A stretch of DNA of 64,000 nucleotides from assembly GCA_025056215.1 (NCBI GenBank), contig JANWWC010000002.1:423052-487051 (forward strand), in the 5' to 3' direction. Below, in pieces: positions 9,360 through 18,574 of the stretch. A program made the position numbers and the translations under genes. Under the pieces are notes generated by a model. The model did no database searches. It saw nothing but the letters and a program-made list of their open reading frames with translations, and had not been told where the DNA came from. Source of the stretch: Cytophagales bacterium (GTDB lineage: Bacteria; Bacteroidota; Bacteroidia; Cytophagales; Flammeovirgaceae). Each line of letters starts with the position of its first letter. Position 1 is the stretch's first letter.

Positions 9360-11261
9360 CTAATATTTCGATGCAACCTTAATATGATATTGCTCGAAAA
9401 GTTTATCAACCGAATACATAGTTACGTAATGATAATAAGGTCTTGCTTTATGATAAATCTCAGACGCTAAGTTTTGCAATTCTTTTTTTTTAAGCATTTC
9501 TGCATACAAAGGAAGCACGAATTTTCTCCTCCCTACTGTAGTAAGAAAATTTTGCAAACGCGCATATACATTTTTGTAACCTGCTTGTATGGATTTGAGA
9601 AACCAACAAAACAAAATCTCAGTATTAGGACTTTCTGACAACCTAAAATGAGCGTCGAGCTCTGCAAATCGTTCTAAAGAAATGTCGGAAGGCAGTTGAT
9701 TAAGAAAATGAACCCATTGTTGATAATACCACTTGCCAATTTGAAGTTGATGGATAGGAATTTCTCCTTCTGCAAACGCCCGCGCTGCTTCTTCTGCTTC
9801 TCGATAATATTGAGAGTAAATTTTAGGACAATTTTCTGGTAATCCAATTTCGTACACCCATTTTTCAGGTTGTACTCTTTTTTTTGCTTCTGGAAATCGA
9901 CTCCAAATCTTTTTTTCAAGATAGCTCAAAAAAGTTTCAGTATCTACTGCTTGAAATGCGTAATGGTTAAAGTAATCTTGCATAAAATTGTCCCATGCTT
10001 CTCGTCCGATAGCTTCTTCGATTGTTCTGAGGAAGAAATATCCCTTGTCGTATGCAATAGCATTGACAGCATCATCGGGATTTCTTCCTTCTAAATTAAG
10101 TTTAAGTTTCGTATCTTCGTTATAATTTAGTTCTTCGAGCTCTTGTAATAAGGTGTAATATCCAATCAGCGCAAGCATATCCGCATAATCTTTGCCCGCC
10201 ACTTTTTCCATAATTCTCATTTCGAAGTAAACAGTAAATCCTTCATTAATCCAAAAATCGTTCCAGGTAGCATTGGTTACTAAATTTCCCGACCAACTAT
10301 GCGCAAGTTCATGGGCGATGAGAGCTACTAAAGAACGATCTCCTGTAAGAATGGTAGGCGTAGCAAAAGTAAGTCTCGGATTTTCCATTCCTCCAAACGG
10401 AAAACTCGGAGGCATAAGTAAAATGTCGTAGCGTCCCCATCGGTACGTTCCGTATAAGGTTTCAGCGATTTTTATCATTTTTTCTGTTTCTGAAAATTCT
10501 TCAAAGCATTTTTCTATCATTTCTGGTTCTGCGTAAACGCCGCACCTAGAGCTAATAGGCTTAAAAGTGATATTCCCTACTGCTAAAGCAAACAAATAAG
10601 AGGGAATGGGCTGCATCATCCGAAAGTGATACACTCCATCATCAGAAACAGTTTGAGGATTCTCTGCGCTCATTAGCGCTAATAATCCACAAGGCACTCG
10701 AACTACTGCCTCGTAAGTTACTCGAATGCCTGGACTATCTTGGCAAGGAATCCAAGAGCGGGCCAAAATGGCTTGCGACTGTGTAAATAAAAAAGGATAG
10801 CGCTTCCCATAAGTCTGAGCAGGAGTGAGCCATTGGAGTGCTTCTGCTTGAGGAGACGTGCAATAACTAATTTGAACCGTCTTTGAATAGGGTTGAATCG
10901 GAATTTGAAGAGCACTTCCTAAAAATGGCAAAGGTTCGTGCAACTGAAAATTGACGATTTTGTCATCTACTTTTACTTCTTGAATAAATAGGTCTTTTGT
11001 ATCAAACCAAATATATTCTGATTGATGATTTTCAATCGTCCATGTAGCAGTTCCACATAAAGTTTTGTCTTCAAAATTGACCAAGAGTTCCAAATCCAAA
11101 TGTTTAACAACTGCTTCTTCTGGTTTGGCAAAACTATGTTTATCAGGTGTATACATAATAGTTGAGTATTGAATCTCTGTTTGAGAAGAGGAAGTACAAG
11201 CAATAATTCCATTGCAAAATAAGAAAATTACTTTAGCAAATAGATGCAAATACTTTTTCAT
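9360..11261 (-). CDS. M1 family metallopeptidase (leukotriene A4 hydrolase-like)
   Basis: A 633-residue aminopeptidase with the GGMENP exopeptidase motif (290-295) and the zinc site HELAH at 317-321 plus E340 in WINEGF. The N-terminal beta-domain precedes the catalytic domain, and the C-terminal region from about 480 is an armadillo-like helical domain, the layout of LTA4 hydrolase/aminopeptidase B-type enzymes. The N-terminus (hydrophobic stretch then IIAC) looks like a lipoprotein signal, so a periplasmic, membrane-anchored peptidase is likely. It is transcribed away from the LRR lipoprotein gene. Confidence 0.92.
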   Translation of the reverse strand: MKKYLHLFAKVIFLFCNGIIACTSSSQTEIQYSTIMYTPDKHSFAKPEEAVVKHLDLELLVNFEDKTLCGTATWTIENHQSEYIWFDTKDLFIQEVKVDDKIVNFQLHEPLPFLGSALQIPIQPYSKTVQISYCTSPQAEALQWLTPAQTYGKRYPFLFTQSQAILARSWIPCQDSPGIRVTYEAVVRVPCGLLALMSAENPQTVSDDGVYHFRMMQPIPSYLFALAVGNITFKPISSRCGVYAEPEMIEKCFEEFSETEKMIKIAETLYGTYRWGRYDILLMPPSFPFGGMENPRLTFATPTILTGDRSLVALIAHELAHSWSGNLVTNATWNDFWINEGFTVYFEMRIMEKVAGKDYADMLALIGYYTLLQELEELNYNEDTKLKLNLEGRNPDDAVNAIAYDKGYFFLRTIEEAIGREAWDNFMQDYFNHYAFQAVDTETFLSYLEKKIWSRFPEAKKRVQPEKWVYEIGLPENCPKIYSQYYREAEEAARAFAEGEIPIHQLQIGKWYYQQWVHFLNQLPSDISLERFAELDAHFRLSESPNTEILFCWFLKSIQAGYKNVYARLQNFLTTVGRRKFVLPLYAEMLKKKELQNLASEIYHKARPYYHYVTMYSVDKLFEQYHIKVASKY

Positions 11262-11400
11262 GGAACCTAAGATGAATTTTTTGAAAGTTTCTTGTAAATA
11301 TTCAAAAAGTTTAACACATTAAGAGGTTAAAAAAGTGCTTTTAGGTAACTTCATTTTTTCGAAAATGATTAAAAAAATTATGAATAAATCACCGCTTATC

Positions 11401-12510
11401 ATGAGTTTAAAAAAACGGCACTTTTTTATATTGACTATCTCAGCCATTGTTCAAGGAGTGCTGCTTTCTTGTCAAAAAAAAGATGAACCTTCTCAAGCCA
11501 GTTCTAAACCATTCTTTATTTCTTCTAAAGACAGCGTCAAAAATTCATTTGTTGACACCCTCCAAGCAAAACTTACTACAGATACCTCTGCTTTCAATGA
11601 AGAAAAAAGCTTAATTAAAAATAGAAAAAACGATAGCCCTTTGAAAGATGATCCCATAGAGTCGCGAGAATCAAAAATTCAAAACCGTTCTATTAGTAAA
11701 AACGCTCCTAAAAACGATTGGAAAACATGGTGGAATTCCCTTTCTAAAGACTGGCAACAAGTATTCCGCCAAACGCTCAACTATAAAGGAGAGGCCAACG
11801 AAAACTTCATAAATCGAATTTGGGAACTGCGCTCGCTTTCTACAGATCAAGTTCCTATTAAAACCCTCAAACCTCTGCGCGAATTAGATAAACTAGAAAA
11901 ATTATATTTACGAGGCAGTGAAATTTCAGATATATCAGACTTAGCGCACTTGCGACATCTTCGAGAGATTAGTTTAGCACAAACCCCAGTGCAAGATATT
12001 TCTGTGCTTTCTCATTTTGCCGATTTAGAATACATCTATTTAAACGAAACTAAGGTCCAATCTTTAGAGCCTTTACGTAACTTATTCAAAATCAAAACAC
12101 TATGGTGTTACAAAACTAATGTTGCAGACCTTTCGCCCCTTGAAAACTTACATGATTTAGTATACTTAGATTGCTCCTCTACTTTTGTGCGCGACTTAAC
12201 GCCTATTGGACAACTTAAAAGTCTTAGAATTCTCAATGTTAGCACTACAAAAGTCACCTCTTTAGAACCTATCAAGGATTTGCATTTTATAAAGTACTTG
12301 TACATAGAAAATACTAATATCGCCAAATTAGAACCTATCTCCCACTTTAAAGACCTTAAAAAAATTTATTTTTCACAAACCCATATTTCTTCCTTAGCAC
12401 CTATCGCTCATATGGCGAGCTTACAAGAGATAAAGTGTTCAGATTCCTTTGTTTCTAAAGCAGAAATCAACGAATTTGCTCAACGATTCCCAAACTGTAA
12501 AATCAAATAA
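11401..12510 (+). CDS. Leucine-rich-repeat lipoprotein
   Basis: About 369 residues from the chosen ATG; in-frame starts also exist at 11365 and 11380 and a GTG at 11335. The chosen start gives a clean lipoprotein signal (KKRH, hydrophobic core, LLSC). A Ser/Lys-rich linker is followed by about eight internalin-like repeats of roughly 22 residues. Each repeat has the L-x2-L-x2-L-x-L-x2-T-x-V-x-D/S-x2-P/L form, for example LYLRGSEISDISDLAHL. Such repeats form a curved binding surface. It precedes the DUF2721 gene by 8 nt, so the two are probably one transcript. The ligand is unknown. Confidence 0.82.
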   Translation: MSLKKRHFFILTISAIVQGVLLSCQKKDEPSQASSKPFFISSKDSVKNSFVDTLQAKLTTDTSAFNEEKSLIKNRKNDSPLKDDPIESRESKIQNRSISKNAPKNDWKTWWNSLSKDWQQVFRQTLNYKGEANENFINRIWELRSLSTDQVPIKTLKPLRELDKLEKLYLRGSEISDISDLAHLRHLREISLAQTPVQDISVLSHFADLEYIYLNETKVQSLEPLRNLFKIKTLWCYKTNVADLSPLENLHDLVYLDCSSTFVRDLTPIGQLKSLRILNVSTTKVTSLEPIKDLHFIKYLYIENTNIAKLEPISHFKDLKKIYFSQTHISSLAPIAHMASLQEIKCSDSFVSKAEINEFAQRFPNCKIK

Positions 12511-12518
12511 TTGTACAT

Positions 12519-13001
12519 ATGGAAATCACCATCACAACACCTGGGTTGTTATTTCCTGCTATTTCTCTTCTGATGTTAGCCTACACTAATCGCTTTTTAG
12601 CAATTAGCAATCTAATTAGAAACTTGTATGCGCGCTACAAAGAAAATAACGAAGTAACTACACTTCGCCAAATTAAAAGTCTCAAACGCCGCGTAGAGCT
12701 TATCAAAAATATGCAATTTTTAGGAGTTTTTAGCCTTTTTCTATGTGTTCTTTGTATTATCTTACTTTTTCTAGGAGAAAAAACATTCGGAAAAATCATC
12801 TTCGGAACAAGCTTATTTTTTTTTATGGCTTCTTTAGCACTTTCAATGTCAGAAATCCAACTTTCTATTGATGCGCTCAACATCCTGCTTTCTGAAATGA
12901 AAGAATTCGCTGAAGAAGAACCTCAATTTTTTAAATTCCATGCTATAAAAGATATCTTTTCTGAAAAAAAAGAACTCCCCGACGACGATAATTCTATGTA
13001 A
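12519..13001 (+). CDS. DUF2721 membrane protein
   Basis: A 160-residue protein matching the DUF2721 layout. An N-terminal hydrophobic helix beginning TPGLLFPAISLLMLAYTNRF is followed by a charged cytoplasmic loop (RQIKSLKRRVELIK), then two more membrane helices and an acidic tail. Family function is unknown. It starts 8 nt after the LRR lipoprotein stop, so cotranscription is likely. Confidence 0.8.
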   Translation: MEITITTPGLLFPAISLLMLAYTNRFLAISNLIRNLYARYKENNEVTTLRQIKSLKRRVELIKNMQFLGVFSLFLCVLCIILLFLGEKTFGKIIFGTSLFFFMASLALSMSEIQLSIDALNILLSEMKEFAEEEPQFFKFHAIKDIFSEKKELPDDDNSM

Positions 13002-13133
13002 CTAATCATAAAAAGCCCATTTAAACACTTACAATAAAACAACGGTTTAGTACATGCAATAGGCTACCAAAGTAACACTATAAAGTAAAACATTACCAAT
13101 GCAATATAAAATGACTTATAAAAACTTTAATTT

Positions 13134-13910
13134 ATGTTAGATTATTTCGATATTGGGAAAGACTCAAAAGGAGTAGTAGTATTGCTCCATGGTTTTTGCG
13201 AAAGCAAAGAAATTTGGGGGGATTTGCCCTCTCTCTTGGCGGAAGAAGGTTATAAATGCCGTGCGATGGATTTGCCTGGTTTCGGTTTGCGGCACCATAA
13301 CGATTTACAACCTAGCATTAACTATTTTGCTCAAAAAGTGTATGAAACTCTGCAAGACATTCCGCAAAACGTACTGATGATAGGACATTCCTTAGGTGGA
13401 TACGTAACTCTTGCATTTGCCGAACTTTTTCCTGAAAAACTCTCTGGTGTCTGTTTGTTTCATTCTACTGCTTATGCTGACTCAGAAGAAAAGAAAGCTA
13501 ATCGAAACAAAACAATAGAGTTCATTCGCAAAAATGGCTTGGATGAGTTTTTACCGCAATTGTTCAACGGACTTATTGCTCCTCAAAACGCTTTTCTTCT
13601 CAAAAATAAACTAGAACTTGTCATTACTCAAGCGCGGCTTACTACGCAAGTAGAAGGAGCTATCAACGCCATACTTGCGATGAGAGATCGCCCTGAAAGG
13701 CTGTCGGTGCTTCAAAAACTTTCGAAGCCTATTTTTTGGATTGCGGGTGACGCCGATAGTGTAACTCCTTTACAAAGTATTGAAGAACAAGTAAAGCAAC
13801 TTCCTTCCGCAAAACTACACATTATGCACAATGTAGGGCACTTAGGAATGATTGAAAACCCGGACCTTGCTTTTCAAATATTAAAAGATATTGTTTCTAG
13901 CATAAAATAA
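13134..13910 (+). CDS. Alpha/beta hydrolase
   Basis: A 258-residue alpha/beta hydrolase with the oxyanion-side LLHGF motif, nucleophile elbow GHSLGG (Ser at about 86), an acid in GDADSVTP and the catalytic His in NVGHLGM. No signal peptide is present, so it is cytoplasmic. Bacterial homologues of this size act on esters or C-C bonds in diverse small molecules; the substrate cannot be inferred. It lies 81 nt before queA on the same strand, and the 132-nt upstream gap holds no other recognisable feature. Confidence 0.85.
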   Translation: MLDYFDIGKDSKGVVVLLHGFCESKEIWGDLPSLLAEEGYKCRAMDLPGFGLRHHNDLQPSINYFAQKVYETLQDIPQNVLMIGHSLGGYVTLAFAELFPEKLSGVCLFHSTAYADSEEKKANRNKTIEFIRKNGLDEFLPQLFNGLIAPQNAFLLKNKLELVITQARLTTQVEGAINAILAMRDRPERLSVLQKLSKPIFWIAGDADSVTPLQSIEEQVKQLPSAKLHIMHNVGHLGMIENPDLAFQILKDIVSSIK

Positions 13911-13991
13911 ATGCATTTTTGCAATAAAAAAGCAAAGTTTTATTAAAATTGAGCCCCACTTGTTTTTTTAACTCAAAAATTTGGTGCTTAC

Positions 13992-15041
13992 ATGAAACTT
14001 TCATCTTTTAAGTTTGAACTTCCTAATAAACTGATTGCAAAAAATCCAGCACCTGTGCGCGACGAATCCCGATTGTTGGTTTTGCACCGAAAAACAGGTG
14101 CTATCGAACATAGAATTTTCAAAGATATTATTCACTACTTCGACGAAGGAGATACATTTGTTGTCAATGATACTATGGTATTTCCCGCGCGCATGTATGG
14201 CAACAAAGAAAAAACAGGTGCTAAAATTGAAGTTTTTCTTTTGAGGGAACTCAGTAAAGAAGCACGTCTATGGGACGTATTAGTAGACCCTGCTCGTAAA
14301 ATCCGTGTGGGTAATAAACTTTACTTTGGCAACGGTACATTAGTTGCAGAAGTAGTAGATAATACTACCTCTCGAGGAAGGACTATTCGTTTTCTATTTG
14401 ATGGAGAAGATGAAGAATTTTACAGAATACTTGAGTCTTTGGGAGAGACTCCTATCCCTATCAAAGATTTAGGAAGAAATGTAGAACCAGAAGACAAAGA
14501 ACGTTTTCAAACAATTTTTGCAAAACATAAAGGTGCTGTTGCTGCTCCTACTGCTGGAATGCACTTTACACACCAATTAGTGAAGCGTCTGGAAATCAAA
14601 GGAATTCAATTAACCGCTGTCACTATGCACGTAGGGTTAGGCACTTTCAAAGAAGTAGACGTAGAAGACCTTACTAAACACAAAATGGATTCCGAAAACT
14701 ACAATGTTCCTGAAGAAACTGCTCGAATTGTCAATCAAACCCTTGACAATAAGAAACGCGTTTTGGCGGTAGGTACTACCGTGATGCGAGTTCTAGAGAC
14801 TTCTGTTTCAGCAAACGGACGTCTTAAACCCAGTAGCGGTTGGACTGATAAGTTCATTTTTCCTCCTTACGATTTTAAAATTTGCAGCGCCCTTGTGACA
14901 AACTTCCACAAACCCATGTCCACTCTTCTGATGATGACCTGCGCTTTTGGAGGATATGAAAACGTTATGAAAGCCTATCAAGAGGCTATTAAAGAAAAAT
15001 ACCATTTTCTTACTTATGGAGATGCAATGCTCATCATTTAA
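13992..15041 (+). CDS. queA: S-adenosylmethionine:tRNA ribosyltransferase-isomerase
   Basis: A 349-residue enzyme of queuosine synthesis that transfers and rearranges the ribosyl group of SAM onto 7-aminomethyl-7-deazaguanine in tRNA, giving epoxyqueuosine. Characteristic segments are [11 protein letters not shown] near residue 22, [10 protein letters not shown] near 59, [10 protein letters not shown] near 185, [11 protein letters not shown] near 213 and the C-terminal [13 protein letters not shown]. Length is normal for the family. No other que genes are nearby. It is followed after 107 nt by lysS. Confidence 0.95.
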   Translation: MKLSSFKFELPNKLIAKNPAPVRDESRLLVLHRKTGAIEHRIFKDIIHYFDEGDTFVVNDTMVFPARMYGNKEKTGAKIEVFLLRELSKEARLWDVLVDPARKIRVGNKLYFGNGTLVAEVVDNTTSRGRTIRFLFDGEDEEFYRILESLGETPIPIKDLGRNVEPEDKERFQTIFAKHKGAVAAPTAGMHFTHQLVKRLEIKGIQLTAVTMHVGLGTFKEVDVEDLTKHKMDSENYNVPEETARIVNQTLDNKKRVLAVGTTVMRVLETSVSANGRLKPSSGWTDKFIFPPYDFKICSALVTNFHKPMSTLLMMTCAFGGYENVMKAYQEAIKEKYHFLTYGDAMLII

Positions 15042-15148
15042 GCATGTTACGTGAAATTTTTGGAAAATTTTATGATTTTTTGGTAAACTTTTCTAATTTG
15101 TCCACAATGTAAGAAAAATCGTGTTTTTACTTTAAAAGTACTTTGTTT

Positions 15149-16885
15149 ATGCAAATTTTAAGCGAACAAGAAATTCAGCGTCGCCAAAAAAGGCAGCAAC
15201 TTATCGAAATGGGAATTGAACCTTATCCAGCAGAAGCGTTTCCCGTTAATGTGAGCGCTAAGGATATTCTTAAAAATTATACGCGCAACAAAACAGAATA
15301 CAAAGATATTTCGATTGCGGGTCGATTGATGAGCATTCGCATTAGTGGAGCTGCTTCTTTTGCAGAATTACAAGATGAATCAGGACGCATCCAACTTTAT
15401 ATTGCACGCGACGAAATTTGCCCTACAGAAGATAAAACACTTTACAATGTAGTATTCAAAAAACTAATCGATATTGGTGATTTTGTAGGAGTAAAGGGCT
15501 ACGTTTTTACAACTCAAACGGGTGAAATTACCATCCATGTTACCTCTTTAAAATTATTAGCAAAGTCTTTAAAGCCCCTACCTATTGTCAAACAACAAAA
15601 AGATACGCAAGGCAATATCAAAACTTATGACGCTGTAACAGATGCAGAGTTCAAATATCGCCAACGATATGCAGATTTAGTAGTCACTCCCGATGCAAAA
15701 CAAGTTTTTATTAAAAGAACTAAAATCATCAATGCTATGCGCAATTTTTTCAATTCGCATGGCTATTTAGAAGTAGAAACTCCTATTTTGCAGCCTATTC
15801 CAGGCGGAGCTTCCGCACGTCCTTTTGTTACGCACCATAACGCTTTAGATATCCCTTTATACTTGCGCATCGCTAACGAACTCTACCTAAAAAGATTGAT
15901 TGTAGGAGGATTTGATGGAGTCTACGAGTTCGCAAAAGATTTTAGAAATGAAGGAATGGATAGAAACCACAATCCAGAATTTACAGTATTAGAAATCTAT
16001 GTAGCATACAAAGATTATTTCTGGATGATGGATTTCACAGAGCGATTGCTCGAACACGTAGCTCTTGAAGTGCTAGGAGACACTAAATTTGTAGTAGGAG
16101 AACATACAATTGAAATCAAAAGACCTTTTCCCAGAATTTCAATATACGAAGCTATCCGCCTTCATACAGGTATTGATATCAGCCTAATGAATGAAGAAGA
16201 ACTTCGAGAAACGTGCCAAAAATTAGGCGTTAAAGTAGAAGCTACAATGGGAAAAGGAAAACTTATTGACGCAATCTTTGGAGAAAAATGCGAGCATTAT
16301 TATATCCAACCTACTTTTATTATCGATTATCCTGTAGAAATGTCTCCTTTGTGCAAAAGGCATCGCCGCAATCCGCAGCTCACTGAACGCTTCGAGTTGT
16401 TTATCAATGGAAAAGAAATTGCAAATGCCTATTCTGAGCTAAACGACCCTATCGACCAACGAGAACGCTTCGAAGAACAAATGCGCCTCATGGAACGAGG
16501 AGATGACGAAGCAATGTACATCGATTATGACTTTTTGCGCGCCTTAGAATATGGCATGCCTCCTACCGCAGGAATGGGAATCGGAATAGATCGCTTGACG
16601 ATGCTCTTAACCAATCAACCTTCTATCCAAGACGTGTTGTTTTTCCCTCAAATGAGACCCGAGAAAACAATACAAGCCGCCTCTCATGCTGAATATCTTG
16701 CTTTAGGAATCCGAGAGGAACTCATTCCACTGCTTCAAAAAATCGGATTTCTGACCATCGAATCGCTTCGGGAAGCTTCTCCAAACAAAATTCTTAACGA
16801 CTTAGGAATAGTTCGAAAAAAACTCAAACTCGAAAACCTACGCCTTCCAACAAAAGAGGAAATCGAAAGTTGGTTGAAAAAATAA
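15149..16885 (+). CDS. lysS: Lysyl-tRNA synthetase, class II
   Basis: A 578-residue class IIb aminoacyl-tRNA synthetase. An N-terminal OB-fold anticodon-binding domain (about 55-140, with ISIAGRLMSIR) is followed by the catalytic domain. That domain has motif 1 around FLEVETPILQP, motif 2 FRNEGMDRNHNPEF and motif 3 GMGIGIDRLTMLLT. The C-terminus carries an extra segment of about 75 residues after motif 3 with a helix-hairpin-helix-like look (LIPLLQKIGFLTIESLREA), seen in some Bacteroidota LysS proteins. ATG at 15149 is used in place of the TTG two codons earlier. Confidence 0.95.
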   Translation: MQILSEQEIQRRQKRQQLIEMGIEPYPAEAFPVNVSAKDILKNYTRNKTEYKDISIAGRLMSIRISGAASFAELQDESGRIQLYIARDEICPTEDKTLYNVVFKKLIDIGDFVGVKGYVFTTQTGEITIHVTSLKLLAKSLKPLPIVKQQKDTQGNIKTYDAVTDAEFKYRQRYADLVVTPDAKQVFIKRTKIINAMRNFFNSHGYLEVETPILQPIPGGASARPFVTHHNALDIPLYLRIANELYLKRLIVGGFDGVYEFAKDFRNEGMDRNHNPEFTVLEIYVAYKDYFWMMDFTERLLEHVALEVLGDTKFVVGEHTIEIKRPFPRISIYEAIRLHTGIDISLMNEEELRETCQKLGVKVEATMGKGKLIDAIFGEKCEHYYIQPTFIIDYPVEMSPLCKRHRRNPQLTERFELFINGKEIANAYSELNDPIDQRERFEEQMRLMERGDDEAMYIDYDFLRALEYGMPPTAGMGIGIDRLTMLLTNQPSIQDVLFFPQMRPEKTIQAASHAEYLALGIREELIPLLQKIGFLTIESLREASPNKILNDLGIVRKKLKLENLRLPTKEEIESWLKK

Positions 16886-16944
16886 AAACTTTATTTATCT
16901 TTCTCTAACCAATTGAAATTATCCTAACTCTCATATTTCCACTT

Positions 16945-17448
16945 ATGAATACTGAAAAAACAATGAATGTAACCTATAACAGAAAAGAATCATTAGGCTT
17001 TTTGCTTTCTATTGTATTTAGAGTTACACATAACGCTTTGCAACAGCGTTTTAATCTCGAGAATATCGACCTTACAGTTGATATGTGGCTGATTTTGAAT
17101 AGTCTCCACCAAAAGAACGGTCAAAACCAACAACAAATTTCAGCAGACATTCAAAAAGATAAATCAAGTGTAACGCGCATTTTAGACAACTTAGCCAAAC
17201 GCGGACTTATTCAACGCACTGATGATAGCAAAGACCGCCGTAACAAAATTATACATTTGACCGACAGCGGGCGGGCTCTCATTCAAAGAATTCTTCCTTT
17301 AGTAATTGAGGATAACCGTTTTATAGAGGCTCACTTCTCAGAAGATGAGTTAAAATCTTGCAAACGCTTATTACAACAAATATATGAGCGATGTAACCAT
17401 TTTATCAAAGAAAGCAAGTTTATTCTCGAACAACGTTCCAAAGCATGA
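16945..17448 (+). CDS. MarR family transcriptional regulator
   Basis: A 167-residue winged-helix regulator. The recognition region QQQISADIQKDKSSVTRILDNLAKRGLIQRT and the wing DSKDRRNKIIHLTDSG are typical of MarR, with long N- and C-terminal helices for dimerisation. MarR proteins usually repress efflux or stress genes until a small ligand binds. The likely targets are not adjacent, because the downstream gene is on the opposite strand. Its 3' end overlaps the convergent DUF4837 gene by 29 nt. Confidence 0.88.
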   Translation: MNTEKTMNVTYNRKESLGFLLSIVFRVTHNALQQRFNLENIDLTVDMWLILNSLHQKNGQNQQQISADIQKDKSSVTRILDNLAKRGLIQRTDDSKDRRNKIIHLTDSGRALIQRILPLVIEDNRFIEAHFSEDELKSCKRLLQQIYERCNHFIKESKFILEQRSKA

Positions 17449-18490
17449 CTTCTAACTCTCTGAGCAAATCTCTTTTGGTGCTTCCAGGAGCATATAAGAA
17501 ACCTTCCGTGTAGTAAAGCGTTCCAGATTTTTCATGTACCCATACGAAGCTAATAAAAGCACCTCCCATGCTCAAATGGTTGGTACGCCACATACCTCTT
17601 AATTGCAAAGCATATCGGTTGTTTAGATTAACTGGTTGGACATCAGGCGGAAGCAACCGCTCTGTTACTAAAAAAGTATGCGGTCTGGCAGGATCTTCGT
17701 ATAAGTGTTGTTTGCAAATCGAATCGCGAAGGGCTAAAACTGAATCAGCCAAAAACTGAGATTTGCTCCTATAAGGCTCATAATGAATAATTACACTTCT
17801 ATCAAACCTTTTATCCATCTGACGAATCCAAATAAATCCTTCCTTATCTTTTTTTTCAGACTTAGCTAATAAAAATCCGATCGGAATTTTGAGATTGAGT
17901 TGGTGTTCTTGAAAAATTTCTTTTTCTAAAGTCGTATTTCTTTCCTCAAAAAGGAGTTTAGCAGTTTTTTCACGCACGATTTTATCAAAATAATCTTGAA
18001 TTTTAGTTTTATTGGCTAACAATTGTTGAGCTAAAACTTCTTCATCCATCCCAAAAATGTGCAAAAGATGCTGCCCTTTGGCGTATTCATCTTTCCCCTG
18101 ATGAAGAAACAAAGAGGTATCTTGCCGTATTTTAGTAAGAGTATTTTCCGAAAAAAGATTCAGCATATAAAGCCCCTCAGGCGTAGTAGCATTTAACATA
18201 GCTACTGTTACAATGTTGCCATATTCGCGCAAACCTTCCTGAAAAACGAAAGGCTTTATGAAAATACATTTGTAGCGAGGCTCGCTTTGGAGCAAACCAG
18301 GAATTTTTTCTTGAAAAATAGAATCTATTGCTTCGCCGACTTTCGAATTTCGCAAAACTGTATCCATGATAATCAGAATTTCTTCAGGCTTGCCTTTGGC
18401 TGTTTTGAGAAGCTCTTCAGGAGAATTTTGACAACTCATTAATACAATAGCAAACGCTGCAAGGCATACCCAGTTTCCAAGTTTTTGCAT
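17420..18490 (-). CDS. DUF4837 family lipoprotein
   Basis: A 356-residue protein with a lipoprotein signal (MQKLGNWVCLAAFAIVLMSC). It is full-length for DUF4837, a family found mainly in Bacteroidota. Typical features are the early GKPEEILIIMD segment, where a conserved stretch follows the lipobox, and a repeated alpha/beta layout. Function is not known. Its stop lies inside the end of marR. The upstream neighbour on the same strand is the TPR-SpoIIE phosphatase, 84 nt away. Confidence 0.8.
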   Translation of the reverse strand: MQKLGNWVCLAAFAIVLMSCQNSPEELLKTAKGKPEEILIIMDTVLRNSKVGEAIDSIFQEKIPGLLQSEPRYKCIFIKPFVFQEGLREYGNIVTVAMLNATTPEGLYMLNLFSENTLTKIRQDTSLFLHQGKDEYAKGQHLLHIFGMDEEVLAQQLLANKTKIQDYFDKIVREKTAKLLFEERNTTLEKEIFQEHQLNLKIPIGFLLAKSEKKDKEGFIWIRQMDKRFDRSVIIHYEPYRSKSQFLADSVLALRDSICKQHLYEDPARPHTFLVTERLLPPDVQPVNLNNRYALQLRGMWRTNHLSMGGAFISFVWVHEKSGTLYYTEGFLYAPGSTKRDLLRELEVMLWNVVRE

Positions 18491-18574
18491 TTTTTAGCTT
18501 TTTTAAATTTTAATTTGCAAGAAACAAAAAAGCGTCAAACATTTAAAAGCTTCAACAAAAAAGGACTCGCAAGT